Origin: Methylobacterium sp. PvR107
Lineage (GTDB): Bacteria > Pseudomonadota > Alphaproteobacteria > Rhizobiales > Beijerinckiaceae
Assembly: GCF_017833295.1 (NCBI RefSeq)
Contig: NZ_JAFIBW010000001.1
Span: 3,561,501-3,625,500, forward strand
DNA length: 64,000 nt
Direction: 5' to 3'
In this document: in pieces, positions 16,296 to 24,697 of the stretch
Layout: the number at the start of each line of letters is the position of its first letter
How positions within the stretch are numbered: position 1 is the stretch's first letter
The notes under the pieces: generated by a model
The model's input: the letters and a program-made list of their open reading frames with translations, nothing else
What the model was told of the DNA's origin: nothing
Database searches by the model: none
Made by a program: the position numbers and the translations under genes

Positions 16296-16736
16296 GATAG
16301 TCTTCCCTCCACGGCATCATCGCCGCGGCAGAGATGTAAGCGCTCGCAACGCGGCGTTAAGTGGCTTCGGAACGAATAGTTATAAATTTTTTGCTCTTGA
16401 TTTTCGGAGATCGCACACATTTCTGTGAGGCCTATTCGAGCCTGTTCGGGTTTCGGGTGGATGAATGCTTGCTGAATGGAGGTTCAAACGGGGTTCGACA
16501 GCACAGGACGATCTGTGAACCCGCGCTCAATGCGGCCACGCGTACCCCCACCCCACCTGGCCAGCCGTGCGCGCCGGCCTCCAGACGCGCCTGCGGAGTG
16601 CCGTTCCAGCCACCCGGGCGCTTCGATCAACAGGCTGGTGCCAGGACTGAAACGTCAGGAGATGCGGGACCGTCGGATCGGAAAAAAGCGCGCGCCGCCT
16701 CTAGACGACCGGTCTAATCGAGCCTATCTCCGCGTC
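16296..16736. other. Divergent intergenic region with an A+T-rich island
   Basis: 440 bases between the small secreted-protein gene (leftward) and tetR (rightward). Around 16374-16420 there is a conspicuous A+T-rich island (GTTATAAATTTTTTGC) in an otherwise G+C-rich window, about 80-125 bases upstream of the leftward gene, where it could act as an UP-like element. No gene was recognised, although a frame runs in phase into tetR from 16476. The tetR operator is at the right end. Confidence 0.45.
16702..16716. promoter_or_regulatory. TetR operator, copy 1 (TAGACGACCGGTCTA)
   Basis: A 15-bp palindrome with arms TAGAC and GTCTA around GACCG, ending 20 bases before the chosen tetR start. The same site occurs at 17385-17399 (TAGACGACCAGTCTA, one base different in the centre), just before the next two genes. 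Two copies flanking the regulator identify this as its likely operator. Confidence 0.75.
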
Positions 16737-17339
16737 ATGGCACAGGTCAGCGGCAACATCGACACCCGACGCGGCATCCTCGATACCGCCCACCGCATCG
16801 TCGGTGCCAAGGGGTTTTCCGGCGTCGGCCTCAATGAGATCCTGGCTGCGGCCGGGGTCCCCAAGGGATCCTTCTACCACTACTTCGGCTCCAAGGAGGC
16901 CTTCGGCGAGGCGCTCCTGGCAGACTACTTCGAGGCCTACCTCGCCGACATCGACGCGACCTTCGCCGAGACCGGCCTCAGCCATGCCGAGCGCCTGATG
17001 AACTACTGGCGCAAGTGGCAGGCGACGCAGGGCAGCATCGACTACCAGCGCAAGTGCCTCGCGGTGAAGCTCGCGGCGGAAGTCTCGGACCTGTCCGAGC
17101 CCATGCGGCTGGCACTCAAGAGCGGCACGGCCGGGATCATCGACCGTGTGACGGGCGCCATCGCGGCGGGGCTTGCCGAGGGCTCGCTGGAGGTCGAGGC
17201 CGACGCGCGCGCGACGGCCGAGACGCTCTACCACCTGTGGCTCGGTGCCAGCCTCATGGCGAAGATCGCGCGCACCGACGCGCCGTTCGAGGCCGCGATG
17301 ACGACAACGCGGCGCATCCTCGAGCCGCGATCCACCTGA
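16737..17339 (+). CDS. TetR-family transcriptional repressor
   Basis: A 200-residue repressor. The ATG at 16737 is chosen because it begins just before the helix-turn-helix and directly follows the operator palindrome. The DNA-binding part reads GVGLNEILAAAGVPKGSFYH followed by YFGSKEAF. The C-terminal ligand domain contains cysteine in DYQRKCLAVKLAAE, a position at which some TetR proteins of the NemR/AcuR type sense electrophiles, but whether this Cys does so is inference. The sites at 16702 and 17385 predict self-repression and repression of the downstream small gene and DJ-1/PfpI gene. Confidence 0.92.
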   Translation: MAQVSGNIDTRRGILDTAHRIVGAKGFSGVGLNEILAAAGVPKGSFYHYFGSKEAFGEALLADYFEAYLADIDATFAETGLSHAERLMNYWRKWQATQGSIDYQRKCLAVKLAAEVSDLSEPMRLALKSGTAGIIDRVTGAIAAGLAEGSLEVEADARATAETLYHLWLGASLMAKIARTDAPFEAAMTTTRRILEPRST

Positions 17340-17384
17340 CGGGGCGAGCCGATCGCGAGACTCGGCACGTCTCTGTCGACCTTC

Positions 17385-17399
17385 TAGACGACCAGTCTA
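17385..17399. promoter_or_regulatory. TetR operator, copy 2 (TAGACGACCAGTCTA)
   Basis: Second copy of the 15-bp palindrome at 16702, located 26 bases before the start of the gene at 17425. It is followed by a TATATACG stretch (17401-17408) and a GAAGGAGAGA ribosome site. Repressor bound here should block the 17425-18409 transcript. Confidence 0.72.
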
Positions 17400-17424
17400 C
17401 TATATACGCATTGAAGGAGAGACC

Positions 17425-17673
17425 ATGACCCCATCAGCCGCACATCCCATCGCGCCGTATCTGCTGCTCGCCGAACTCGGAGCTGCCTTGTTCGGTGGCA
17501 CCGCCGCCTCGGCCGCGGAGCGCATCACCCTGGAGGTGATCGGCGCCGTCCGCATGGCCGACCCCGAGACGGTCCGTCAGGCGGAGGCGGCCACCCGGGG
17601 AGCCGAGGTCCGGCCGGCGCGCGCGGCGACCGCCGCGCGTTCCATCGACGGGATGGCGGCCCGCCACAACTGA
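17425..17673 (+). CDS. Small hypothetical protein, probably exported
   Basis: An 82-residue protein with a strong GAAGGAGAGA ribosome site. The N-terminus reads like a signal sequence (PYLLLAELGAALFGGTAASA). The remainder is charged, with RITLEVIGAVRMADPETVRQ and an alanine/arginine-rich tail. No family was recognised. It is the first gene behind the second TetR operator and lies 52 bases before the DJ-1/PfpI gene, so the two are likely co-regulated. Confidence 0.6.
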   Translation: MTPSAAHPIAPYLLLAELGAALFGGTAASAAERITLEVIGAVRMADPETVRQAEAATRGAEVRPARAATAARSIDGMAARHN

Positions 17674-17725
17674 CCCGCTCGTGCGCGAACCGACGACAGA
17701 CTCACATCAACCCCGGAGAACGACG

Positions 17726-18409
17726 ATGAAGATCCTCATGGTGCTGACCTCGCACGACCAGCTCGGCGACACCGGCCGGAAGACCGGCTTCTGGCTGGAG
17801 GAGCTCGCCGCCCCGTATTACGTGTTCAAGGACGCCGGCGCCGAGGTGGTTCTCGCCTCGCCCAAAGGCGGCCGGCCGCCGCTGGATCCCAAGAGCAACG
17901 AGCCGGGCTTCCAGACCGACCTGACCCGACGCTTCGAGGCGGACCGCGAAGCCAACGCCGTCCTGGCGGACACCGTCCGGCTCGACAGCGTCAACCCGGA
18001 GGGCTTCGACGCGGTGTTCTATCCCGGCGGGCATGGCCCGCTCTGGGACCTGGCGGAAGATCCCGCCTCCGTCGGATTGATCGAGACGACGCTCAAGGCT
18101 GGCAAGCCCGTCACCCTCGTCTGCCATGCTCCGGGCGTGCTGCGTCATGCCAAGGCGCCTGACGGCAGACCACTGGTTGAGGATAGGGACGTCACCGGCT
18201 TTACCAATACCGAGGAGGAAGCCGTGGGCCTCACCCAGGTCGTCCCGTTCCTCGTCGAGGACGAGCTCAAGCGGAACGGCGGCCGGTTCAGCAAGGCCGG
18301 CGACTGGGAGCCCTACGTGGTCGCCGACGGCCTGCTGATCACCGGCCAGAACCCGGCCTCGTCCGGACCCGCGGCCGAGCGCCTTCTCAGGCTGCTCGCG
18401 CGCGCCTGA
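17726..18409 (+). CDS. DJ-1/PfpI-family protein (Hsp31-like, class I glutamine amidotransferase fold)
   Basis: A 227-residue cytoplasmic protein. ATG 17726 is chosen because MKILMVLTS is the first beta strand of the fold and a CCGGAGAA ribosome site precedes it. The nucleophile elbow reads VTLVCHAPGVL with Cys133 followed by His134, and the acid region reads VVLASPKGG, as in Hsp31/YDR533C-type members. These act as glutathione-independent glyoxalases, deglycases or chaperones; the exact activity is not decidable here. Control by the adjacent TetR repressor would fit a response to reactive carbonyls or electrophiles (inference). Confidence 0.88.
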   Translation: MKILMVLTSHDQLGDTGRKTGFWLEELAAPYYVFKDAGAEVVLASPKGGRPPLDPKSNEPGFQTDLTRRFEADREANAVLADTVRLDSVNPEGFDAVFYPGGHGPLWDLAEDPASVGLIETTLKAGKPVTLVCHAPGVLRHAKAPDGRPLVEDRDVTGFTNTEEEAVGLTQVVPFLVEDELKRNGGRFSKAGDWEPYVVADGLLITGQNPASSGPAAERLLRLLARA

Positions 18410-18475
18410 CGCCCCCCGCGGACGGCAGACAGAGCCGAGGCGCGTTCGGCAATCCGGCCGTTCGCGTCTCGGTAT

Positions 18476-19039
18476 CTACCCCGGCAGGAGGCCTGAGGCG
18501 CGGTAGCTCTCGATCAAGCTGTCGAACTGCGCGACGTCCGAGCGGCTCCGCGCGTACAGCTGGGCTCCGGACACGGCGGCGAAGATGGCTCTGGCGCGTG
18601 CCTCGCTGTCCTCGGGCTCCACGACCCCCGCCATGACCAGCACCTTGCCAAGCCAGGCGATGTTGACGTCGGCGAAGCCTTGCGCCTCCGCCTGCACGAT
18701 CTCCGGCAGGTTGGCGTATTCCGCCGACATGAAGCTGCACAGGCAGAGCCTGTTCCCGTCCTCAAGCGATCTGCGGAAGGTGCCTGGGTAGAGCCGCAGG
18801 CATCGGAGCGGATCCGAGGTCTCGGCCAGCATCGCATCCAGCTCCGCCGCGGTGTCCTCCCAGTAGCGCTTGGCCACGGCGGCGCCGAGATCGGCCTTGC
18901 TGGCGAAGTGGTGGTAGATGCTCGCGGCCTTGATGCCGACCGCATCCGCGAGGTCGCGGTAGCTCAGCCCGCCGTAGCCGTGCGCCTGAACGGTCTTCCG
19001 GGCCGCAGCCAGGATCGTCTCCCGCGCGTTCGAGCTCAT
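18476..19039 (-). CDS. TetR-family repressor, divergent from amidase
   Basis: A 187-residue repressor with helix-turn-helix LSYRDLADAVGIKAASIYHH followed by FASKADLGAAV. The C-terminal domain contains NRLCLCSFMSAEYANLP, with a Cys-x-Cys. It is transcribed away from the amidase gene; the 107 bases between them contain two copies of a CCTAMC...TCGTTAG-type site, one over each start region. Repression of both itself and the amidase is therefore predicted. Confidence 0.92.
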   Translation of the reverse strand: MSSNARETILAAARKTVQAHGYGGLSYRDLADAVGIKAASIYHHFASKADLGAAVAKRYWEDTAAELDAMLAETSDPLRCLRLYPGTFRRSLEDGNRLCLCSFMSAEYANLPEIVQAEAQGFADVNIAWLGKVLVMAGVVEPEDSEARARAIFAAVSGAQLYARSRSDVAQFDSLIESYRASGLLPG

Positions 19040-19065
19040 CGCAGCCTCACTCTCGGCGTCATAAA

Positions 19066-19081
19066 CCTACCAATCGTTAGT
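19066..19081. promoter_or_regulatory. Operator-like site, tetR-proximal
   Basis: CCTACCAATCGTTAGT matches the reverse complement of the amidase-proximal site (19123-19138) at 13 of 16 positions. It lies 27 bases upstream of the divergent tetR start. The two sites form a large inverted repeat about 42 bases apart. Confidence 0.6.
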
Positions 19082-19122
19082 TAGGGGTTGCGGCCTGGAA
19101 ATCCAGCCCTAGCTCATGCCTG

Positions 19123-19138
19123 CCTAACGACAGGTAGG
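19123..19138. promoter_or_regulatory. Operator-like site, amidase-proximal
   Basis: CCTAACGACAGGTAGG is an imperfect palindrome (CCTA ends mirrored by TAGG) and overlaps the ribosome-binding region of the amidase gene, whose ATG is at 19147. A repressor bound here would block transcription or translation start. Paired with the site at 19066. Confidence 0.6.
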
Positions 19139-19146
19139 GAACCGAC

Positions 19147-20556
19147 ATGACGCAGGACATCATCTTCACGGACGCAACGGGCTTGGCCGAGCTGATCCGA
19201 ACGAAGCAGCTCTCGCCCGTCGAGGTCGTCAAAGCGCACCTCGACCGCATCGCGGCCGTCGACACGAAGGTCAACGCCATCGTCACCGTCGCGGAGGATG
19301 CGCTCGAGGCCGCGACGTCGGCGGAGGCCGCCGTCCTTGCGGGTGAGGGACTCGGGCCTCTGCACGGCGTGCCGTTCACCGTGAAGGATTCCATCGACAC
19401 CGCCGGTGTGCTGACCCAGCGCGGCTCGCCCATCTTCAGGGGCCGGGTCCCGGATGCCGATGCCACCAGCGTCGCGCGGATGAAGAAGGCGGGCGGCATC
19501 CTGCTGGCCAAGACCAACCTTCCCGAGTTCTCCTACTGGATCGAGAGCGACAACCTGCTCTCCGGCCGGTCGAACAACCCGTGGAACCTCGAGCGCACGC
19601 CCGGGGGCTCAAGCGGCGGCGAGTCGGCGGCCATCGCGGCGGGGATGTCGCCGCTCGGCCTCGGGACCGACCTCGCCATCTCGGTGCGCGGCCCGGCGGC
19701 CCAGACCGGCATCGTCTCGCTGAAGGCGACCCACGGGCGCGTGCCGATGACCGGCATCTGGCCGCGGGCGCCACGCCGGTTCTGGCATGTCGGCCCGATG
19801 GCGCGCAGCATCCGCGACCTCGCGCTCGCCTTCTCGCTGCTCGCCGGCCCCGACGGCGAGGACGCCTTCGCGACCAGCACCGTCCCGTTCGACGCCGGCC
19901 TCGGCGCCGCGCCGGACCGCAAGCTTCGCGTCGGCTGGATGGTCGGGCCGGGCTTCGGGCCCATCGACACCGAGGTCGCCGCGACCGTGCGGGCGGCGGC
20001 CGAGGCCCTCAAGGGCGAGGGCCACCACGTCGAGGAGGTGCGCATCCCGGCGCTGGAGCGCGACTGTGCCCTCGACGTGTTCAACAAGCTCCACGTCATG
20101 GAGATGAAGCCGGCATTCCGCGAGGCGATCGCGGGCCGTCCCGATTCCGAGATCTACACGATGGCCCGGACGATGCTGTCGCTGCCGGACACGTCGATCG
20201 AGGATTACGTCGCGGCCGAGCAGGCCGCGGAGCGGCTCCGGGACGGCTATGCCGGCTATTTCCGGGACCATGACGTCCTGCTGACCCCCGTGCTGCCGGT
20301 GCCGGCGCACAGGCACGGCATCCGGGAACTCGTCGTCAACGGCGAGACCGTCGACCTGACCTACCTGCAGGGCGCGACCGTGCCCCTCAACGTGACCGGC
20401 CTGCCGGGCCTGTCGATGCGGTTCGGGACCAGCCGCGACGGGCTGCCGATCAACGTGCAGATGGTGGGACGCTGGCAGGCGGAGTCGACCCTGCTGCACG
20501 CCGCGTCGCTGTTGGAGGGCCTGAGCCCGGTCCGCGGGCTGCACCCGAGCCTCTGA
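19147..20556 (+). CDS. Amidase-signature family hydrolase
   Basis: A 469-residue cytoplasmic amidase. The Ser-cisSer-Lys triad is visible as Lys80 (FTVKDSID), Ser155 (PGGSSGGE) and Ser179 (AISVRGPAA). The 75- and 24-residue spacings match the family (for example FAAH). The nucleophile block reads GTDLAISVRGPA instead of the usual GSDxGGSIRxPA, so the oxyanion GG is replaced by AI, which may affect activity or specificity. Substrate unknown; control by the divergent TetR repressor suggests induction by an amide or a related compound. Confidence 0.92.
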   Translation: MTQDIIFTDATGLAELIRTKQLSPVEVVKAHLDRIAAVDTKVNAIVTVAEDALEAATSAEAAVLAGEGLGPLHGVPFTVKDSIDTAGVLTQRGSPIFRGRVPDADATSVARMKKAGGILLAKTNLPEFSYWIESDNLLSGRSNNPWNLERTPGGSSGGESAAIAAGMSPLGLGTDLAISVRGPAAQTGIVSLKATHGRVPMTGIWPRAPRRFWHVGPMARSIRDLALAFSLLAGPDGEDAFATSTVPFDAGLGAAPDRKLRVGWMVGPGFGPIDTEVAATVRAAAEALKGEGHHVEEVRIPALERDCALDVFNKLHVMEMKPAFREAIAGRPDSEIYTMARTMLSLPDTSIEDYVAAEQAAERLRDGYAGYFRDHDVLLTPVLPVPAHRHGIRELVVNGETVDLTYLQGATVPLNVTGLPGLSMRFGTSRDGLPINVQMVGRWQAESTLLHAASLLEGLSPVRGLHPSL

Positions 20557-20606
20557 CGAGCGAGCGGGAACCTCCGGGGCGAGCCGGGGACGCGCGCCTC
20601 CCGCGC

Positions 20607-20633
20607 GGTGCGGCGCTCACTGTGCGCCGCACC
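20607..20633. terminator. Bidirectional hairpin between convergent amidase and P450 genes
   Basis: Perfect 10-bp arms GGTGCGGCGC and GCGCCGCACC around a 7-base loop, 50 bases after the amidase stop and directly before the P450 stop. There is no T-run, so intrinsic termination is uncertain, but the position between convergent genes suits a terminator. Confidence 0.45.
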
Positions 20634-20635
20634 CG

Positions 20636-22012
20636 TCACGCGGCCGGAAGCAGGCGGAAGGTCGGGGATCGGTTCGGCCGCGTGGCGAACGAGCCGACCG
20701 GCAGCACCGGCCCGTCATCGTCCAGGACGAGGTCGTTGTCCCGCAGCAGCCGCGCCAGGACCAGCACCGCCTCCGACGTGGCCAGCTGCGCCCCGATGCA
20801 CACGCGGGGACCCGCGCCGAACGGCAGGAAGCTGTAGCGATCCGGCTTCTCGGGTCGGAGGAAGCGCCCGGGGTCGAACCGCTCGGGCGAGGCCCACAGG
20901 CGCGGGTCGGTGTGCAGCAGGGTGAACGGCATCAGCACGATGGCCCCACGCCTGACCGGGACGCCGCACAGCGCGTGGTTCGCCACCGCTTGGCGTGCCG
21001 TCATGTAGGCCGGCGGGTAGAGCCGCAGCGCCTCATCCACCACGGCGCGCGTCTGCGGCAGGGCGCCGACGGCCGACCCGGCCCCGCCCGGGGACAGATC
21101 CACCTGCCGCGCCTCCCGCCGGACGGCGCGGCGCCAGTCGGGTGTGTTGGCCAGCAGGTAGCAGGCCCAGAACAGCGTCAGGCCCGTCGTCTCGTGCCCG
21201 GCGAAGATCATCGTCGACACCTCGTCGGCCAGGAGGTCCTCCTCCCGATCCCCGTAAGCCTCGGACAGGAGGTCGAAGAGGTCCCGCGGCGCCTCCGGGG
21301 AATGCGCGGCCCGGCGCCGGGCGATGATCGCGCGGATGAGCGCCCGCCAGCGCCGGCGGAAGCGCGCGCGGCGGACGGTGGTGAGCGTCGGAACCCGGGG
21401 CGGCAGGATGAAGTCGCTCGCCCGCGGCCGTCCGACGCCGTCGGCGTAGGACAGGAGCAGGGCGCGCAGCTGCGGTCCGAACGCGTCGACCTCCAGGGAG
21501 AACATGCTCGTGCAGGCGATTGCGAGGCTGAGGTCCTGCATCACCGCGAGCAGGTTCACGGGTTCACCGCGGGACGCCTCCAGCCGGCCGAGAGCCGCCT
21601 CGGCGCAAGCCGCCATGTGCGGCGCCAGCAAGGTCACGGTGCGGGGCGTGAAGGCCGGGGCCAGGATCCGGCGCTGCCGGCGCCAGGCCTCACCCTCGCT
21701 GGCGGCGACGCCGCGCCCGATGAGAGCCCCGAAGATGCGATCACCGGCCGCGATCCGCCGGTAGAGGTCCGGGCGCGTGGCCAGCACGTCGCGCATCGCC
21801 TGCGGGCCGGCGGCAACGACGACGTCGCGGCCGAGCATCGGCAGGACGAGGACCGCCTGCTCGCGGCACCGGGGCGGGAAGGCGGAGTAGGCGTTGCGGC
21901 GCAGGCCGGCCAGGACGCCGAGGGCGCCGACGCGGTCCGGCGCCAGCGGCGGCATGGGCGGGGTGAAGGAGGCTTGCCCGGGCGTGTCGGTCGCCGTGAT
22001 GACGGAATCCAT
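20636..22012 (-). CDS. Cytochrome P450 monooxygenase
   Basis: A 458-residue soluble P450. The start is ATG 22012 behind a GAGGA site; the open frame runs further upstream only as a shadow of the neighbouring gene. Motifs: I-helix oxygen-activation site IFAGHETTG, K-helix EALRLYPP (ExxR), and haem ligand Cys in FLPFGAGPRVCIGAQ. The FGAGPRVCIG form and length are close to the CYP102/CYP4-like bacterial fatty-acid hydroxylases, but substrate is not determinable. No ferredoxin or reductase gene is adjacent, so electrons come from elsewhere. Confidence 0.94.
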   Translation of the reverse strand: MDSVITATDTPGQASFTPPMPPLAPDRVGALGVLAGLRRNAYSAFPPRCREQAVLVLPMLGRDVVVAAGPQAMRDVLATRPDLYRRIAAGDRIFGALIGRGVAASEGEAWRRQRRILAPAFTPRTVTLLAPHMAACAEAALGRLEASRGEPVNLLAVMQDLSLAIACTSMFSLEVDAFGPQLRALLLSYADGVGRPRASDFILPPRVPTLTTVRRARFRRRWRALIRAIIARRRAAHSPEAPRDLFDLLSEAYGDREEDLLADEVSTMIFAGHETTGLTLFWACYLLANTPDWRRAVRREARQVDLSPGGAGSAVGALPQTRAVVDEALRLYPPAYMTARQAVANHALCGVPVRRGAIVLMPFTLLHTDPRLWASPERFDPGRFLRPEKPDRYSFLPFGAGPRVCIGAQLATSEAVLVLARLLRDNDLVLDDDGPVLPVGSFATRPNRSPTFRLLPAA

Positions 22013-22283
22013 CGGGTGTCCTCGTTGAAGGCGACGGCGGCCGTGCGTCGCTCCCCCGCCCGCTGCCGGGCCGGGTCCGACGTGGTCCGGGCATGCCGAA
22101 GCCCGTACCGGCTTCTCAGGCGCGGTTATAGGCCGGCCGCTGTTTCGGTTCGAAGCGCCTGCTCGGCGTGGATGCCAATGCCATGCCGCTCGGCCGGAGG
22201 CTGAGCGGGGCCAACTGCCGCGACGGCCGCGTGCCGGCGGCCACCCGCGAGGCGGCGCCGGCGTCGGGGGTGCGTGCCGGCTA
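22013..22283. other. Upstream region of the P450 gene
   Basis: 271 bases without a gene. It contains an 18-bp imperfect palindrome, GAAGCC and GGCTTC around CGTACC (22098-22115), about 86 bases upstream of the P450 start, which could be an operator. No clear promoter was assigned. Confidence 0.35.
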
Positions 22284-23474
22284 TTAGTGGACCAGGCCGG
22301 CCGCCCGAAGCTTGTCCGGCAGGCGCGGATAGACTTTGAGCGCGTTGCCCGCGAAGACCTTGGCCCGATCCGCGTCCGAAAGGGCGGCGGCTTCGACGTA
22401 GCGCTTGGTGTCGTCGTAGGCGTGCCCCGTTTCAGGGTCGATCCCGTTGACCGCACCCACCATCTCCGAGGCGAACAGCACGTTGTCGGACGGCACGACC
22501 TTGAGCAGCAGGTCGATGCCCGGCTGATGGTAGACACAGGTGTCGAAGAAGACGTTGCCCATCAGCGCGGACAGCGGAGGCCGCTTCATGTCCTGGGCGA
22601 GCCCCCGGTAACGGCCCCAGTGATAGGGAACCGCGCCGCCGCCATGGGGAATGATCAGGCGCAGCGTCGGGAAGTCCTTGAACAGGTCTGACGTGACGAA
22701 CTGCATGAAGGCGCTGGTGTCGCCGTTGATGTAGTGCGCTCCGGTCGCGTGGAAGTTGCGGTTGGCCGAGGCGCTGACATGGACCATGCCCGGCACATCG
22801 AGCTCGACCATCTTCTCCCAGAGCGGGTACCAGAAGCGGTCGGACAGCGGCGGATCGGTCCAGTAGCCGCCGGACGGGTCCGGGTTGACGTTGCAGCCGA
22901 CGAAGCCGAGTTCCTTCACGCAGCGCTCCAGCTCGGCCGTGCAGTTCCTCGGCGAGACGCCCGGCGTCTGCGGCAGCTGGCAGACGCCCACGAAGTTTTT
23001 CGGCATCAGGCTCGCGACGCGGTGGATCATGTCGTTCGAGACGATCGACCAGTCGAGGCTGGTGCGGGCATTGCCGATATGGTGGCCCATCCCGCCGGCG
23101 CGCGGCGAGAACAGAGCGAGGGAGATACCACGCTCGGACTGAAGCTTGAGCTGTCGATCGCTCACGCTGGCGCGCACCTCGTCATCGCTGACCTTCACGT
23201 CGGAGGGCGAGGGCGATTGCGCAGGGTCGTTGACGGCGTCGACTTGGCGCTTGCGCCACGCCAGCATGGCGGCCGGCTCGGTCGTGTAGTGGCCGTGGCA
23301 GTCGATGACGAGGCCGGTGTGGCGCGCGGGCTCGGCCTGGGCCGAGATCGACGATGCAGCCGCTGCCGCAGCGCCCAAGCCGGCACCCAAGCCGGCGAGG
23401 CCGCGCATGAAGCCGCGGCGCGGCAGGCAGCATGGGCAGGACGCGCCTGCGGCAGGCTCGATCTTGACGGTCAT
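22284..23474 (-). CDS. LigJ-like amidohydrolase (4-oxalomesaconate hydratase type) with Tat-type signal
   Basis: A 396-residue metal-dependent hydrolase of the ACMSD/LigJ branch. Shared with LigJ are DCHGHYTTEPAAMLAWRKRQ, FSPRAGGMGHHIG, NPDPSGGYWTDPPL, IPHGGGAVPYHWGRYRGLAQ, DTCVYHQPGIDLL and ASEMVGAVNGIDP, covering the whole catalytic chain. LigJ/GalB hydrate 4-oxalomesaconate in protocatechuate 4,5-cleavage or gallate breakdown. Unusually, about 48 residues precede the domain and contain PRRGFMRGLAGLG followed by an alanine-rich hydrophobic stretch and SAQA, a twin-arginine export signal. The enzyme is thus predicted periplasmic, so its substrate may differ. No other ring-cleavage genes are nearby. 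GGAGGA ribosome site. Confidence 0.88.
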   Translation of the reverse strand: MTVKIEPAAGASCPCCLPRRGFMRGLAGLGAGLGAAAAAASSISAQAEPARHTGLVIDCHGHYTTEPAAMLAWRKRQVDAVNDPAQSPSPSDVKVSDDEVRASVSDRQLKLQSERGISLALFSPRAGGMGHHIGNARTSLDWSIVSNDMIHRVASLMPKNFVGVCQLPQTPGVSPRNCTAELERCVKELGFVGCNVNPDPSGGYWTDPPLSDRFWYPLWEKMVELDVPGMVHVSASANRNFHATGAHYINGDTSAFMQFVTSDLFKDFPTLRLIIPHGGGAVPYHWGRYRGLAQDMKRPPLSALMGNVFFDTCVYHQPGIDLLLKVVPSDNVLFASEMVGAVNGIDPETGHAYDDTKRYVEAAALSDADRAKVFAGNALKVYPRLPDKLRAAGLVH

Positions 23475-23559
23475 CGTTGGGCGTCCTCCGGCTGAGTGTC
23501 ATGCGTGTGCTGCGTGTCGCCGAGGGCTGGCGTGCCGTTCGGAAACGGTCGATCCGCGG

Positions 23560-24534
23560 TCATCCCGGATCGGCGCCCACCGCGAGCAGGTATGCGGCCG
23601 TCGCCGGATGAAGCCAGGCGGCCGGCACGGTCGCGACCAGATTGCGCGGGTCGCTCTCGCGGCCCTGAGGATAGGACCGGGCCAAGGCATCCCGGCCCCG
23701 GTCGATCGCGCGGACGAGCCGGGTGACACCGACCCCGTCGAGGCCGGGGCGCGCCAGGATGAAGCTCCACGACCCGACGGTCTCGATCGCCGCGTCCTGT
23801 CCGCGGAAGGCGGCCGGCGGGACGGTCAGACGGCGCATCGAGGCGCGCAGGGCCAGGATGGTGGGGATCGCCTCGGGGGCGGGGCCGAAGAAGCGGGCGC
23901 CCCCCGGCGCATCCGCGAGCGTCCTGAAGCCCGGCCAGCCGAGGCTTGCGCCCCACAGGGCCGCCGCGCGGCCGTCGAGAACCTGTGCGGCGCCCTCGCC
24001 GGCGTCGTCGAGGAGGATCGGCGTGATGTCGTGGTCGGGATCGAGGCCGGAGCCTTGGAGCACGGTTCTCCCCATGATCGTGAAGCCCGAGCCGCGCGTC
24101 CCGAGTGCCACGGCACGGCCACGCAGATCCCGAACGCCCCGAATTGGACTGGCGGCCGGGACCACGAACAGCCCGGGCGAGGCATCGATGGGGGCCACGA
24201 CCGACAGGCGATCACCTCGGACCTGTTCGCCGGACAGGGCCTCGTAGGCATACTCACCCTGCACCAGCGCCAGGTCGAGTTGCCCCGCTTTGAGCAGGGT
24301 CAGGTTCTCCGTCGAGCCCTTGGTGATCCTCGGCTCGATCACCACACCGGGATCGACGTCGCGGAGTGCGGCGATGAGCGCGCGGCCGAAGGCCGGAAAG
24401 GAACCGCCCGGCGTCGCGGTCCCCAGGGTCAGATTGAGGGCGGCCTCGGGCTGCTGACCCCATTGCTGAGCCCGTGCGGGCGCGATCGAGCCGCAGGCCG
24501 CCAAACCCAGGAGCAGTTGACGCCGCCGCATCAT
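23560..24534 (-). CDS. TAXI-family TRAP transporter solute-binding protein
   Basis: A 324-residue periplasmic binding protein. The signal peptide is short with RRRQLLLGLAACGSIAPARA. The mature part shows TAXI features: LTLGTATPGGSFPAFGRAL, KGSTENLTLLKAGQLDLALVQ and later VRDLRGRAVALGTRGSGF. TAXI proteins deliver dicarboxylates or similar compounds to a fused TRAP permease, but none is adjacent here, so this is an orphan that may serve a distant permease or a sensory role. It precedes the LigJ-like gene on the same strand (85 bases apart), which suggests a shared substrate such as an aromatic breakdown product (inference). Confidence 0.88.
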   Translation of the reverse strand: MMRRRQLLLGLAACGSIAPARAQQWGQQPEAALNLTLGTATPGGSFPAFGRALIAALRDVDPGVVIEPRITKGSTENLTLLKAGQLDLALVQGEYAYEALSGEQVRGDRLSVVAPIDASPGLFVVPAASPIRGVRDLRGRAVALGTRGSGFTIMGRTVLQGSGLDPDHDITPILLDDAGEGAAQVLDGRAAALWGASLGWPGFRTLADAPGGARFFGPAPEAIPTILALRASMRRLTVPPAAFRGQDAAIETVGSWSFILARPGLDGVGVTRLVRAIDRGRDALARSYPQGRESDPRNLVATVPAAWLHPATAAYLLAVGADPG

Positions 24535-24697
24535 ATTCTCTCTCCGCGGTGTTCAGCAGCGCCGGAACGGTGCGGCACACCTCGACAATCGCGCCGGAAG
24601 GCCCTCAGATCGACGCGCACGACAGACGCGCGAACCAAGGCCGCACGCCAACCCCAGCGGCCGACAATGCCCCGCGCTGGATCGGGAGGACAAGGCG

